DNA from: Bacteroidales bacterium
GTDB lineage: Bacteria > Bacteroidota > Bacteroidia > Bacteroidales > UBA10428
NCBI GenBank assembly: GCA_035299085.1
Contig: DATGXG010000025.1
Span: 20,633 to 84,632 of the forward strand
Length of the DNA stretch: 64,000 bases
Reading direction: 5' to 3'
Below the pieces are notes generated by a model. It searched no databases. It saw only the letters and a list, made by a program, of their open reading frames with translations, and was not told the DNA's origin. Shown here one piece after another: positions 26,733-36,653 of this stretch. The first letter of the stretch is position 1. Each line of letters starts with the position of its first letter. Position numbers and translations under genes: made by a program.

Positions 26733-28058
26733 TTAATCGATTTCACCCAATGTGGTAAGTTTACCAAAATATTCAAGGAAATCGGCTACAAGGAAATTGC
26801 TTCCCGTAATCATTACCAGGTCATCGCGACCGGCCTCCTGTTTCGCCTTTTCAAAGGCTTCTTTTACCGTGCTAAAACTTTTTCCTATTAGACCTGATTT
26901 TTCTGCAAGCTTCGCCAGATCTGTTTCATTCATAGTCCTGGGAACGGATAACCGGGTAAAATAATACTCGGCTCCAACGGGTAAATAATTCAGAATACCC
27001 AGAATATCCTTATCATTCACAAAGCCCAGCAACAGGTGGAGTTTTTTGTATGGTGTTTCTTTCACTTGCTGCATCACAACCCTGATGCCTTCGGTGTTGT
27101 GTGCCGTATCACAGATCACCAGGGGATTCGCCGAAATGATCTGCCATCTTCCGGACAGGCCTGTGTTTTTTACCACATTGCGGATACCCGCATATACATG
27201 TTCTTTTGAAACCGGAAGTTCCCTGCTGATCTGATCTATCGCCGTAAGCACGGTTACCGTGTTTTTCCGCTGGTAATGACCCATGAGCGCGGACTTGAGG
27301 TTTGGGTAAATTACATCACCATTGTGGTGTATATTGAATACCTGGTAGCCGTCGGTTGTACGCATACTGTAATCGATACCATAGGTCTGGTCGGCCACCA
27401 CCATAGGCGCCTCAAGTCTTTCAGAAAAACCGCTGAATACCGGAATTGTCTCGGGCTGTGTTTCCCCGATCACAACCGGTGTGTGTTTCTTAATGATTCC
27501 TGCTTTTTCGGCTGCTATTTTCTCCAGCGTATCGCCAAGGATTTCAGTATGATCCTTTCCGATATTGGTAATTATTGAAACCAGGGGTTGTATGATGTTG
27601 GTGGCATCAAGTCTTCCCCCGAGTCCAACTTCAATTACAGCCACATCCACGTGATTCTGCAGAAAATATTCAAAAGCCATGAACACCGAAATCTCAAAAA
27701 AAGACGGATCGAACGTTTCAAAATACGACTTGTGGTTTGAAATAAATTCGGCAACAAAGTGTTTTGTGATCATTTTACCGTTCACCCGGATCCTTTCCCT
27801 GAAATCAACCAGGTGGGGCGATGTATATAATCCGACCCTCATCCCTGCTTCCTGCAGAATCGAAGCGAGCATATGAGAAACGGATCCCTTTCCGTTGGTG
27901 CCTGCAATATGAATGGTCCTGAACTTCCTGTGCGGATGACCGAAGTATTCATCGAGCATCAGCGTGTTATCCAATCCTGTCCGGTAAGCTAGCTTCCCGA
28001 TACGCTGGTACATCGGAAGCTGGTTCATTATATAAGAAAGCGTGCTGTCGTAATTCAT
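26733..28058 (-). CDS. folC: bifunctional folylpolyglutamate synthase/dihydrofolate synthase
   Basis: The ATG at 28058 gives a 441-residue protein starting MNYDSTLSYIMNQLPMYQR, the normal FolC N-terminus; the longer frame upstream overlaps the nitroreductase gene and is rejected. The P-loop IAGTNGKGSVSHML is at about 52-65. VEVGLGGRLDATN and NIGKDHTEILGDT carry the Mur-ligase-type magnesium and ATP contacts, and CDTAHNTEG is the C-terminal domain signature. The enzyme adds glutamate to dihydropteroate and to folates in the cytoplasm. It begins 5 bp after the nitroreductase stop, so the pair is an operon. Confidence 0.92.
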   Translation of the reverse strand: MNYDSTLSYIMNQLPMYQRIGKLAYRTGLDNTLMLDEYFGHPHRKFRTIHIAGTNGKGSVSHMLASILQEAGMRVGLYTSPHLVDFRERIRVNGKMITKHFVAEFISNHKSYFETFDPSFFEISVFMAFEYFLQNHVDVAVIEVGLGGRLDATNIIQPLVSIITNIGKDHTEILGDTLEKIAAEKAGIIKKHTPVVIGETQPETIPVFSGFSERLEAPMVVADQTYGIDYSMRTTDGYQVFNIHHNGDVIYPNLKSALMGHYQRKNTVTVLTAIDQISRELPVSKEHVYAGIRNVVKNTGLSGRWQIISANPLVICDTAHNTEGIRVVMQQVKETPYKKLHLLLGFVNDKDILGILNYLPVGAEYYFTRLSVPRTMNETDLAKLAEKSGLIGKSFSTVKEAFEKAKQEAGRDDLVMITGSNFLVADFLEYFGKLTTLGEID

Positions 28059-28062
28059 CAGG

Positions 28063-28572
28063 TCACCATTTTTCACTGTGTATCCGTGATTCATTGTACC
28101 GGCCGGGGTGAATTTTCTTTTCACCCGGATATCCGACCGATATGATTGAAAAACCTTTGATATGTGCCGGAAGTTCAAATATTTTCTGAATTGCTTCCAT
28201 CCGTTGTTGCCTGGGGTAAATCCCCACCCACACGGCACCCAGTCCCATAGCATGTGCAGCCAGTAAAATATTCTGTGTGGCAGCCGAGCAATCCACAGGT
28301 CCATAGCCCGTATCGTGCTGCAAATTTTCGTCCCAGCATACCAGGATGGCGACAGATGCGTTTGATAACATAGATGCATTGGGGTGAACCTGTATAATGT
28401 TGTCAATCACCCCACGGTCGCGAAAAACAATAAAATGCCAGGGTTGTTTATTTACGGCTGAAGGTGCATACATCGCGCATTCCAGGAGCTTATTCACCTG
28501 GTCGTCCGTTACCGGTTCTGATGTGTATTTTCGGATACTGCGGCGTGTGAGAATGGCTTCCAGTGCATCCAT
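28063..28572 (-). CDS. nitroreductase family protein
   Basis: The ATG at 28572 (MDALEAILTRRSIRKYTSEP) matches the conserved nitroreductase start; an in-frame upstream ATG would add a hydrophobic leader unlikely to be real. The 169-residue product has the FMN-binding blocks RRSIRKY, AMYAPSAVNKQPWHF and the GLGAVWVGIYP segment. These are dimeric flavoproteins that reduce nitroaromatics, quinones or other acceptors with NAD(P)H. It lies directly upstream of folC, with a 4-bp gap. The natural substrate is not predictable. Confidence 0.88.
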   Translation of the reverse strand: MDALEAILTRRSIRKYTSEPVTDDQVNKLLECAMYAPSAVNKQPWHFIVFRDRGVIDNIIQVHPNASMLSNASVAILVCWDENLQHDTGYGPVDCSAATQNILLAAHAMGLGAVWVGIYPRQQRMEAIQKIFELPAHIKGFSIISVGYPGEKKIHPGRYNESRIHSEKW

Positions 28573-28683
28573 ATGTGAGTGTTGATAATTATTAATAAAG
28601 CAATACGGTGAAGTTGTGAAAAAAAGATAGTTTAAGGTCACAAATTTAAAAAAAAGATGCAGGATGGTGGATAGCAAAAGCTC

Positions 28684-28861
28684 GTCATTGCGAGCACCGG
28701 TTCATACAGTGCGAAGCAATCTGCCGGAACAGGCAGGGCGATGCAAAGACAATCTTATAGATGGTGGTTGTTGTCGAAGCTCTTCCTGTGCGGGCAGATT
28801 GCTTCGTCGCGTCACATCTTTCAATAATCAAAAATATTTCTGGCTCCTCGCAATGACGGTG
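28684..28861. repeat. complete nested inverted-repeat element (CGTCATTGCGAG...CTCGCAATGACGG)
   Basis: The outer ends CGTCATTGCGAG and CTCGCAATGACG are complementary. Inside, GCGAAGCAATCTGCC and GGCAGATTGCTTCGTCGC form a second inverted pair. It resembles 60435-60633 in size and plan, and its right half matches the partial copies at 16651, 19300 and 20322. Confidence 0.78.
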
Positions 28862-28889
28862 CTAACAGACTAAAGACTAACAGACTACT

Positions 28890-30221
28890 ATGGCTCTAAA
28901 AAAGAAAAAAGTTTTCGTTCTTGATACGAATGTGTTGTTGCATGATTACAAATGCATTTACAATTTCCAGGAAAACAATGTCATCATTCCCATTACGGTT
29001 CTTGAGGAACTCGATAAGTTCAAAAAGGGGAATGACATTATCAATTACCATGCAAGGGAGTTTACCCGTGAACTCGACAAGCTGTCGGGCGACAATCTTT
29101 TCAACGGCGGTGTTGCGCTGGGAAAGGGACTCGGAAAGCTGAGCATTGAAACCGGCAAGCCTTTTTCCACTGCCGTTCAGATGTCATTTCCTGAGAATAC
29201 CCCCGATCACCGGATTTTAGCCATTGCCGAGCATGTATACAGGAATAATCCCGATAAGTGCGTGGTATTTATCAGCAAGGATATCAACCTGCGCATGAAA
29301 GCCAAATCAATAGGCATTATGGCGCAGGATTATGAGAATGACAAGGTCAGGAATATCGATGAGATTTACAGGAGTGTGAGCACAATGGACAACCTGGATG
29401 ACCAGCTGATCATGAAAATGTATGAAAGCACTGAAGGGATCCCGGTTAATGATTTCAAACTTCCTGTTGTCCCCACGGCCAACCAGTATTTTATTTTTAA
29501 GGGCAACTCATCGAGCGCACTGGCTCACTTCAACCCGAAAACAGGACTGATGAACCGGGTTGTAAAGCAGAAAACGTATGGCATCGAGCCGCGCAACGCT
29601 GAACAGACGTTCGCCCTCGACGCGTTGCTTAATGAGGAAATACAGCTTGTCTCACTCACCGGTAAAGCCGGAACGGGCAAAACACTGCTTGCCCTGGCAG
29701 CGGCTTTGCAGCAACGCCAGGAATACACCCAGATCTTCCTTGCCAGGCCGATTGTCCCTCTTGCCAACCGTGATATCGGTTTTCTTCCGGGAGACATTAA
29801 AGAGAAAATTGGTCCTTACATGCTCCCGTTATTCGATAACCTGGATGTGATCAAAAACAAGTTTGCCCAGACCAGCAAGGAATTTCAGAAAATAGAGGAA
29901 ATGCTGAAGACGGAGAAGCTGATTATTACACCATTGGCTTACATCAGGGGGAGAAGCCTTTCAAGGATCTTCTTCATCGTCGACGAAGCACAGAACCTTA
30001 CCCCCCATGAGATAAAAACAATTATCACCCGCGCGGGAGAAGGAACAAAGATGGTTTTCACGGGTGATATCGAGCAGATCGATTCACCTTACCTGGATGA
30101 GAAATCGAACGGGCTCAGCTATCTTACAGATAAATTGCTGGGACAGGAATTATTTGCCCATGTGAACCTGGTTAAGGGTGAACGCAGTTACCTGGCCGAA
30201 CTGGCAAGCCACCTGCTATAG
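28890..30221 (+). CDS. PhoH family protein with N-terminal PIN domain
   Basis: The 443-residue protein joins a PIN nuclease-like domain (VLDTNVLLHD, Asp12; PITVLEELDKFK; about residues 5-150) to a PhoH ATPase (GKAGTGKT at 258-265; IVDEAQNLTP near 369; FTGDIEQID). This PIN-PhoH (PhoH2/YlaK-like) architecture has been linked to ATP-dependent RNA unwinding and cleavage. It is cytoplasmic. The start ATG at 28890 comes right after a repeated AACAGACTA run. It precedes sixA-like and ppk1 on the same strand, with a 65-bp gap. Confidence 0.9.
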   Translation: MALKKKKVFVLDTNVLLHDYKCIYNFQENNVIIPITVLEELDKFKKGNDIINYHAREFTRELDKLSGDNLFNGGVALGKGLGKLSIETGKPFSTAVQMSFPENTPDHRILAIAEHVYRNNPDKCVVFISKDINLRMKAKSIGIMAQDYENDKVRNIDEIYRSVSTMDNLDDQLIMKMYESTEGIPVNDFKLPVVPTANQYFIFKGNSSSALAHFNPKTGLMNRVVKQKTYGIEPRNAEQTFALDALLNEEIQLVSLTGKAGTGKTLLALAAALQQRQEYTQIFLARPIVPLANRDIGFLPGDIKEKIGPYMLPLFDNLDVIKNKFAQTSKEFQKIEEMLKTEKLIITPLAYIRGRSLSRIFFIVDEAQNLTPHEIKTIITRAGEGTKMVFTGDIEQIDSPYLDEKSNGLSYLTDKLLGQELFAHVNLVKGERSYLAELASHLL

Positions 30222-30286
30222 CCCATTTTTTTGGAGCAAGTGTTAAAATGAATTACATTTGCAGACTTTAATACAGCGATTTATTA

Positions 30287-30787
30287 ATGAAGCATTTGAA
30301 AGTGTTGCATGTTGTCAGGCATGCCAAGTCTTCCTGGGATTATGACGGAACAGCGGATATTGACCGGACGCTGAAATCGAAAGGCATACGGAGCGCATAT
30401 GAGATCGCCAGGAAATTGAAGTTATCGAACCTTATACCCGAAAGAATCATTTCAAGTCCGGCCAACAGGGCTCTTCATACGGCTGTAATATTTGCCAGGG
30501 TTTTTGAATATCCCCTGACTGAGTTGAAAGTTAATGCCATGTTATACGAGTCTTCTGCTTCCAAAATCCAGGATATGATACGGTCTCTCGATGATGATTG
30601 CAGGTCGGTGATGATCTTCGGCCATAATCCCGATCTGACCGATCTGGTGAATGCTTTTGTCAAAACACCGTTGGAACTTCCCACTGCAGGAGCCGTATCG
30701 CTGAAATTCAATGTATCAGCCTGGGCTGAAATTGATCGTAACAAGCTGGAAAAATCAATAATAAATTTTCCCAGCAAAGATGAATAA
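30287..30787 (+). CDS. SixA-like histidine phosphatase
   Basis: The 166-residue product begins with the phosphohistidine phosphatase signature VVRHAKSSWDY (catalytic His after RH), has the RIISSPANRALHTA segment with a conserved arginine, and FGHNPDLTDLVN as the second histidine block. Size and motifs match the SixA/histidine phosphatase superfamily of small phosphoprotein phosphatases. It lies 25 bp upstream of ppk1, so the two are probably cotranscribed. The target could be a phosphorelay or a small molecule. Confidence 0.85.
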   Translation: MKHLKVLHVVRHAKSSWDYDGTADIDRTLKSKGIRSAYEIARKLKLSNLIPERIISSPANRALHTAVIFARVFEYPLTELKVNAMLYESSASKIQDMIRSLDDDCRSVMIFGHNPDLTDLVNAFVKTPLELPTAGAVSLKFNVSAWAEIDRNKLEKSIINFPSKDE

Positions 30788-30811
30788 CGTGCGTATCTGA
30801 ATTCTATCACT

Positions 30812-32875
30812 ATGAAGAAAACCCCTATGCTGATCCATCGTGAAATCAGCTGGCTTTCATTCAACGAAAGGGTGTTGCAGGAAGCTCAGAGTCAGGATGT
30901 ACCTTTGATTGAACGGATCAAATTCCTCGGTATATTTTCGAATAACCTCGATGAGTTTTTCAAAGTCCGTGTTGCCACTATCAAAAGGATGATCGATTAT
31001 CAGCAGGGCAGCAAAAAGATTGAAGGCGAAAAACCCAAGAAGCTGATGAGCATGATCCAGAAGAAAGTGCTTCAGCTTCAGAACAAGTTTGAATATACTT
31101 TTCAGAATATTCTCACCGAGCTTGAGCGGAACGGCATCCTGATGATCAATGAACTTGAGCTTAACCCGCTTCAGGCAGAATTCGTAAGCCGCTACTTTGA
31201 TGAAAATGTTTTCCCGGTTCTTTCGCCCATATTGCTCAGCAATGTGGAGAAATTCCCTTATCTGAAGGACAAATCGATATACCTTATTGTTCACCTGAGC
31301 AGCAGCGAGCCCGGAGTGAAATCGGATTACGCCCTTATTGAAATTCCCACGAATGTACTTCCCCGGTTTATCGTTCTTCCGAGTGAAAATGAAAAGAAAT
31401 TCGTGATCCTGCTTGAAGATGTGATCCGGTATTCGCTTGATGATGTGTTTGCCCTGTTCCGGTTTGATCACTTCGAATCGTGGATCGTGAAACTTACCCG
31501 AGATGCCGAGCTGGATATGGACAATGATATTTCGAAGAGTTTCCTTGAAGTGATTTCAAAAGGCATCGACAGCCGCAAGACCGGTCAGCCGGTACGGTTT
31601 GTTTTTGATAACGCCATATCGCGTGATTTGCTTGAATACCTTGTAAAGCGGCTGAACCTGGATGAAGACAACAACCTCATTCCCGGCGGAAGGTATCACA
31701 ATTTCAAGGATTTCATGAGATTTCCCAATATCGGTGGCCCTGAGCTGATGTATAAGAAGGATCATCCGCTTCAGCATCCGTTTATCAAAATGCACAAAAG
31801 CATCCTGGATGTGATGGCTGTTAAGGACTTTCTACTTCATGTTCCTTACCAGGATTTCAACATCTTTGTGAGGCTTTTGCAGGAAGCATCCATTGATCCA
31901 AGGGTTACCGAACTGCATATGACGGTTTACAGGGTATCAAAGAATTCGAAAGTCATTAACGCCCTGATTAACGCGGCGCGCAATGGTAAAAAAGTAACCG
32001 TTATAATCGAATTGCAGGCACGCTTTGACGAGGAGGCCAATATTTACTGGTCGCGCAAACTCGAGGAGGTAGGAGCCAAAGTAACATTCGGTTTCCCGGG
32101 ATTGAAAATCCATGCCAAATTACTCAACATCACCCGTCGTGAGGGCCATAAGCATGTCAATTACGCCTGTATAAGCACGGGGAATTTCCATGAGGGAAAT
32201 GCCCAGGTATATTCCGATCTTTTCCTGTTCACAGCCAATCCGAAAATCACTTCGGATGTGAAAAGGGTATTTGATTTCTTTGAAAATTCATATAAGAACT
32301 TTACCTATAAGCACCTTATCAAATCGCCGTTGCACCTGCGCCGCAAGATGTACCAGCTTATTGATAATGAAATAAAGAACGCCAGGGCAGGGAAAAAAGC
32401 CTATATTACTCTTAAGCTGAACAGCCTTGTGGATAATGAAATCATTTACAAACTGTATAAGGCTAACAACGCCGGTGTAAAAATCAGGCTTATCGTCAGG
32501 GGCACATGCTCGCTGACACCCGGAATTCCGGGACTCAGCGAAAACGTAGAGGCTATAAGCATCGTTGATAAATACCTTGAGCATTCACGGGTGTTAATAT
32601 TCTGTAACGGGGGAAATGAATTGTATTACATCACTTCGGCGGACTGGATGACAAGGAACCTCGACAGACGCGTTGAAGTCGCCTGTCCTATATTTGACAA
32701 GGATGTGCAGCGTGAAATACGCGAAATTATTGAATTACAGCTCAAAGATAATGTCAAGGCCCGTGTCATCAATGCGGTTCAGGACAACCAGTATGTGAGC
32801 GTCAATGGTGATGAAAAAGTGAGGTCACAGGCTGAAACCTACAAGTATTACCAGCGGAAGCTGCAAAAGTTATAA
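30812..32875 (+). CDS. ppk1: polyphosphate kinase 1
   Basis: This 687-residue protein is a full-length Ppk1, which reversibly makes polyphosphate from ATP. IHREISWLSFNERVLQEA opens the N domain. The active-site histidine that is autophosphorylated lies in LKIHAKLLNI (His434), and the second conserved histidine in YLEHSRVLIF (His591). STGNFHEGNAQVYSD and the C2 block SADWMTRNLDRRVEV are also conserved. It sits in a same-strand run sixA-ppk1-inositol phosphatase. Confidence 0.95.
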   Translation: MKKTPMLIHREISWLSFNERVLQEAQSQDVPLIERIKFLGIFSNNLDEFFKVRVATIKRMIDYQQGSKKIEGEKPKKLMSMIQKKVLQLQNKFEYTFQNILTELERNGILMINELELNPLQAEFVSRYFDENVFPVLSPILLSNVEKFPYLKDKSIYLIVHLSSSEPGVKSDYALIEIPTNVLPRFIVLPSENEKKFVILLEDVIRYSLDDVFALFRFDHFESWIVKLTRDAELDMDNDISKSFLEVISKGIDSRKTGQPVRFVFDNAISRDLLEYLVKRLNLDEDNNLIPGGRYHNFKDFMRFPNIGGPELMYKKDHPLQHPFIKMHKSILDVMAVKDFLLHVPYQDFNIFVRLLQEASIDPRVTELHMTVYRVSKNSKVINALINAARNGKKVTVIIELQARFDEEANIYWSRKLEEVGAKVTFGFPGLKIHAKLLNITRREGHKHVNYACISTGNFHEGNAQVYSDLFLFTANPKITSDVKRVFDFFENSYKNFTYKHLIKSPLHLRRKMYQLIDNEIKNARAGKKAYITLKLNSLVDNEIIYKLYKANNAGVKIRLIVRGTCSLTPGIPGLSENVEAISIVDKYLEHSRVLIFCNGGNELYYITSADWMTRNLDRRVEVACPIFDKDVQREIREIIELQLKDNVKARVINAVQDNQYVSVNGDEKVRSQAETYKYYQRKLQKL

Positions 32876-32890
32876 TGTAAACAAAACGAG

Positions 32891-33685
32891 ATGGATTATA
32901 AAGCAATTTGTGAGGCAACCATTGAGATAGCGGTAGAAGCCGGGCAATATATTCAGGGCCGGCTGAACAGCATTCCGCTTAAGGAGGTTGAGGTTAAGGG
33001 AATGAATAATTTTGTGACTGATGTAGACAAATCAGCCGAAGCCCTGATCATTTCAAAGCTTAATCTTCTCGTTAAGGATGCCGGTTTTATTGCCGAGGAA
33101 GGAACGAATAAAACAAAGGGCGAACACTATAACTGGATCATCGATCCGCTTGACGGCACAACGAATTTCATTCACGGATCACCTCCGATAGCGGTAAGCA
33201 TTGCACTTTCTGAAGACGGTGTACCTGTGATCGGCGTTGTATATGAAATTTTCATGCGGGAAACCTTTTATGCATGGAAAGGCAGCAAGGCCTACCTGAA
33301 CGGAAGAGAAATCCATGTTTCAGATAATCATAAACTTAAGGATTCACTTATTGCTGTTGGTTTTCCTTATCATGATGAGAACCAGCTTAAGCGGTTTATG
33401 AATTCACTCGAATACTTTTTCACCCATACTCACGGTGTGAGAAGGCTGGGTTCGGCTGCAACCGACCTGGTATATGTGGCATGCGGACGATACGACGGAT
33501 TTTTTGAATACAACCTTAGTCCCTGGGATGTGGCGGCCGGTGCGCTGATTGTTCAACAGGCGGGCGGAAAAGTAAGCGATTTCAAAGGAGGAGACAATTA
33601 CGTTTTCGGAAGGCAGATTGTAGCCGGAAACGGCGGTAATCACGGCGAGTTCCTGGCTGATATTTCGCGGCTAATGAAGGAATAA
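32891..33685 (+). CDS. suhB: inositol monophosphatase family protein
   Basis: The 264-residue product has the IMPase metal sites: AEEGTNKTKG (Glu69/Glu70), WIIDPLDGTTNFIHG with Asp85 and Asp88, and WDVAAGALIVQQAGG near the C-terminus. These bind Mg2+ for hydrolysis of sugar phosphates or inositol monophosphate; in many bacteria SuhB also affects rRNA transcription. The gene starts 15 bp after ppk1 and ends 7 bp before the acyltransferase gene, indicating one operon. The symbol is by family only. Confidence 0.87.
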   Translation: MDYKAICEATIEIAVEAGQYIQGRLNSIPLKEVEVKGMNNFVTDVDKSAEALIISKLNLLVKDAGFIAEEGTNKTKGEHYNWIIDPLDGTTNFIHGSPPIAVSIALSEDGVPVIGVVYEIFMRETFYAWKGSKAYLNGREIHVSDNHKLKDSLIAVGFPYHDENQLKRFMNSLEYFFTHTHGVRRLGSAATDLVYVACGRYDGFFEYNLSPWDVAAGALIVQQAGGKVSDFKGGDNYVFGRQIVAGNGGNHGEFLADISRLMKE

Positions 33686-33692
33686 AAATTTA

Positions 33693-34589
33693 ATGGCATC
33701 AATTCTCTATTTTCCGCTGTTTGGCCTTGCATGGCTCATATCACTTATTCCTTTCAGGGTTTTATACCTGTTTTCCGATTTGCTTTACCTCATCATGTAT
33801 TATATATTCCCTTACCGGAAAAAAGTGGTGTTTCATAATCTCAGGACGTCATTCCCTGAGAAGTCCGATGAAGAGATAACCCGCATAGCCAAGGCATTTT
33901 ACAGGCATTTCAGCGATTTTTTGGTTGAGATCATAAAAGTGATCAGCCTTCCGCAAAAGAGACTCGACAAACGCGTGGTATGGAAAAACACAGAGCTTTT
34001 TGAGGAGCTTGCCGCAAAGAAAAAGAGCATAGCGCTTGTATCGCCTCATTATGGTAACTGGGAAATGCAAAATAATGTTCCGGACAAGATGCCACACCAC
34101 CGTTGCATGATCATTTACCGGCCGCTTAAAAGCAAGCTTACAGGCCGCATATCAGCGTATACACGGGAAAAATTCGGAGCTATTATGATTCCGATGGAGA
34201 ATATTTTCAGGGAAGCCATGAAAACAAAAGCCGAAGGAAAGTTATTCTCAATCTGGTTCCTTGCCGATCAGCGTCCTCCAAGAAACAGCCGATTCTGGAC
34301 TATTTTTCTGAACCATGAAACTGCTTTTTTCGAAGGCGTTGAAAAAATGTCAAGAAAACTTGAACTGGCTGTTGTGTTTATGAATATAATCAAAACAGGA
34401 AGGGGCCGGTATGAAGTTCACCTTGAAAAATTATTTGATAATGCCGCTGCAACCGCTGAAAATGAGGTAACATTGACCTGTGTAAGCAAAATTGAAGAAA
34501 TGATTAAAAAAGCACCCGAATACTGGCTTTGGTCGCATAAGCGATTCAAGCACAGCAGGCCCGAAGGAACAAATCTGGTAGCGAGATGA
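33693..34589 (+). CDS. lysophospholipid acyltransferase, LpxL/HtrB-like
   Basis: The 298-residue protein has an N-terminal membrane anchor (about 5-40) and the acyltransferase HX4E motif PHYGNWEM (His119, Glu124), followed by ADQRPPRNSRFWTIFLN, the second conserved block of late acyltransferases. In Gram-negative bacteria this family adds secondary acyl chains to lipid A at the inner membrane. Lipid A of Bacteroidota is often penta-acylated, which a single LpxL-like enzyme would explain. It overlaps the downstream glycosyltransferase by 4 bp (ATGA), so both are translated together. Confidence 0.85.
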   Translation: MASILYFPLFGLAWLISLIPFRVLYLFSDLLYLIMYYIFPYRKKVVFHNLRTSFPEKSDEEITRIAKAFYRHFSDFLVEIIKVISLPQKRLDKRVVWKNTELFEELAAKKKSIALVSPHYGNWEMQNNVPDKMPHHRCMIIYRPLKSKLTGRISAYTREKFGAIMIPMENIFREAMKTKAEGKLFSIWFLADQRPPRNSRFWTIFLNHETAFFEGVEKMSRKLELAVVFMNIIKTGRGRYEVHLEKLFDNAAATAENEVTLTCVSKIEEMIKKAPEYWLWSHKRFKHSRPEGTNLVAR

Positions 34590-35608
34590 CCAACCTGGCT
34601 GTAGTTATTTTAAACTGGAACGGGGAACATTATCTCAGGAAGTTTCTGCCTTCTGTAATCAGCAATTCTGATGTGGGCGAAACCGAAATCATTGTAGCTG
34701 ATAATGGTTCCACGGATAACTCAATTTCCTGTCTGCGGAATGAATTTCCCGGGGTCAGAATTATTGAACTGAAAGAAAATTATGGTTTCGCTCGGGGTTA
34801 CTGCAAAGCCCTTGAGCAAATATTCGCAAACTATTACCTGCTTTTAAACTCCGATGTGGAAGTTACTCCCGGATGGCTTGTTCCCTTGCTGGCCGCCATG
34901 GAAGAGGATCCGGGACGGGGTGCCTGTATGCCCAAAATATTATCCTACAGTCAGCCTGAATATTTTGAATATGCCGGCGCTTCGGGAGGATTCATCGACC
35001 GGCTCGGCTATCCTTTCTGCCGCGGCAGAATACTTAGTGTGCTTGAGAAAGATGAAGGTCAGTACAATGATACGCGGAACATCTTCTGGGCATCCGGTGC
35101 CTGTATGATGGTAAGGGCTTCGGCTTATGAAAAAGCCGGAGGTCTTGACGGCGAATTTTTTGCCCATATGGAAGAAATTGACCTCTGCTGGCGTTTGCAC
35201 AGGACGGGCCATACCATTAGTGTTGTACCGGCATCCGTTGTATTTCATGTAGGAGGCGGAACCCTGCCGAATAACACGCCCAGGAAGCTTTATCTTAACT
35301 ACAGAAACAACCTTTTCCTGCTGTTCAAAAACCTGCCCCTGGTTCAGCTTATTCCTGTAGTGCTGATCAGGATGGTGCTTGACGGAATGTCGGCACTTGT
35401 ATACCTTTTACAGGGATCCGGTAAATTCTTTGCAGCTGTATTACGCGCCCATGGCGCCTTTTACCGTAGCATACCCCTTTTAATAACTATGAGGAGGAGG
35501 ATGGGCGGGACAATGAAGACCAGGATGTTCAGGGAAATCTATCCCGGTAGTATCCTGTTTCATTTCTTTGTAAAAAGGAAAAGGAAGTTCGGTCAGTTGG
35601 ACTGGTGA
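34586..35608 (+). CDS. glycosyltransferase family 2
   Basis: The 340-residue product has the GT2 nucleotide-sugar domain: VVILNWNGEHYLRKFLPSV, IIVADNGSTDNS, and NSDVEVTPGW carrying the acidic metal contact. GGLDGEFFAHMEEIDLCWRL is the acceptor-site block typical of rhamnosyl-type transferases. A hydrophobic stretch near residues 245-270 suggests membrane association. Its coupling to an LpxL-like gene points to a cell-envelope glycan, although the sugar is unknown. Its 3' end overlaps the convergent gene at 35593 by 16 bp. Confidence 0.85.
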   Translation: MTNLAVVILNWNGEHYLRKFLPSVISNSDVGETEIIVADNGSTDNSISCLRNEFPGVRIIELKENYGFARGYCKALEQIFANYYLLLNSDVEVTPGWLVPLLAAMEEDPGRGACMPKILSYSQPEYFEYAGASGGFIDRLGYPFCRGRILSVLEKDEGQYNDTRNIFWASGACMMVRASAYEKAGGLDGEFFAHMEEIDLCWRLHRTGHTISVVPASVVFHVGGGTLPNNTPRKLYLNYRNNLFLLFKNLPLVQLIPVVLIRMVLDGMSALVYLLQGSGKFFAAVLRAHGAFYRSIPLLITMRRRMGGTMKTRMFREIYPGSILFHFFVKRKRKFGQLDW

Positions 35609-36600
35609 TTGGCAAAAATGCCGTCAAGCGATGCTCTCACGACAAGCATCATCGAAAGGTCCATTATACCCGGTATGAAGTGCATGGAGAACTGAACCTT
35701 TCCTGATATATTCGATGTTGTCTTCTGATAAAAGAAATCCGTTCTTCCGTAGAAATCCGATTTATAAAATCCGTCGCCTGAAGTAATAACCTGGCTGTCG
35801 CCTGCATACAATGTGCCTTTAAATCCGAACCCCCTGTAATTTGCATCCAAAACGGCCAGGAAGCCTACCGGGAAACTGAAATCGTACACATCCCTTATCC
35901 GGTCGTACGAAGCCAGTATACCTGCACTTAATGAAAGGGTATCCAAAGGTAGTTTATTTGCCAGGCTGAGACCCGGCAAAATGGTTATTGCCCCGTTATC
36001 CCGTATGTGTTCTCCGGTGCCGTTGAGTGTATGGGCAAAATGGGTCATGACAAAATGATGCTGGTAAAGGAACAGGTTCTTTGCCAGGTAACCTGAAAAA
36101 CCCAGCAGGAATGATTCATTCCTTGTATACGATTGCCTTCCGTTCCAATCGATCCACACGTTGTGTCTGAAACCGTTATTGCTGTTATATTCAAGCAAAA
36201 TCCCCTCAACATTCGGCCTGTAATAGGGAATTGTATCACTCATCAGTGCATAAGGCATGGATAATTTATTTATTCTCGGGAACGCACCCAGCCATAAGTT
36301 CCAGTGCTCATTGCGGCCGTTGTAATAGGCTGTAAAATCGGGAGCAATCCATTCACCCTTGCTTCCGAATTCATACAGGTAATCCAGTCCCGTCATGATG
36401 CGGTTACCTGAGTTGAATGAGTACCCGATTTCCGCAGAGATGCGGGTTCCAAAAATGGTCTGATCGTTTACAAAATCGTTGAAATATTCCCTGTTATCGA
36501 AAAAACCAAAAAAGCCGGCCCTGTAAACAAATTGCTGCGACAGCAGGTTAAGAGGCACCAGGAGGGCAACCAGTAATAAAAGTTTCGGCATGAGTTTCAT
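35593..36600 (-). CDS. hypothetical protein, probable outer membrane beta-barrel
   Basis: The 335-residue product has a signal peptide (MKLMPKLLLLVALLVPLNLLSQQ) and then many alternating hydrophobic/aromatic strands (GTRISAEIGYSFNSG, GLDYLYEFG, FLLGFSGYLAKNLFLYQHHFV, GFLAVLDANYRGFGFKGTLYAG). This pattern fits an outer membrane barrel, and the final strand FSMHFIPGIMDLSMMLVVRASL is compatible, though it is not followed by a clean aromatic terminus. I recognise no named family. It is convergent with the GT2 gene, overlapping its end by 16 bp. Copy C of the bipartite motif lies 54 bp upstream. Confidence 0.65.
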   Translation of the reverse strand: MKLMPKLLLLVALLVPLNLLSQQFVYRAGFFGFFDNREYFNDFVNDQTIFGTRISAEIGYSFNSGNRIMTGLDYLYEFGSKGEWIAPDFTAYYNGRNEHWNLWLGAFPRINKLSMPYALMSDTIPYYRPNVEGILLEYNSNNGFRHNVWIDWNGRQSYTRNESFLLGFSGYLAKNLFLYQHHFVMTHFAHTLNGTGEHIRDNGAITILPGLSLANKLPLDTLSLSAGILASYDRIRDVYDFSFPVGFLAVLDANYRGFGFKGTLYAGDSQVITSGDGFYKSDFYGRTDFFYQKTTSNISGKVQFSMHFIPGIMDLSMMLVVRASLDGIFANHQSN

Positions 36601-36653
36601 AGAATACAGGAAATGAACCGGATCAAAAGTACTAATAAATTTTTTTCTGCATA

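Noticed and set aside
28059..28406. 116-residue N-terminal extension of FolC
   Set aside because: It overlaps the nitroreductase gene in another frame and precedes the normal FolC N-terminus.
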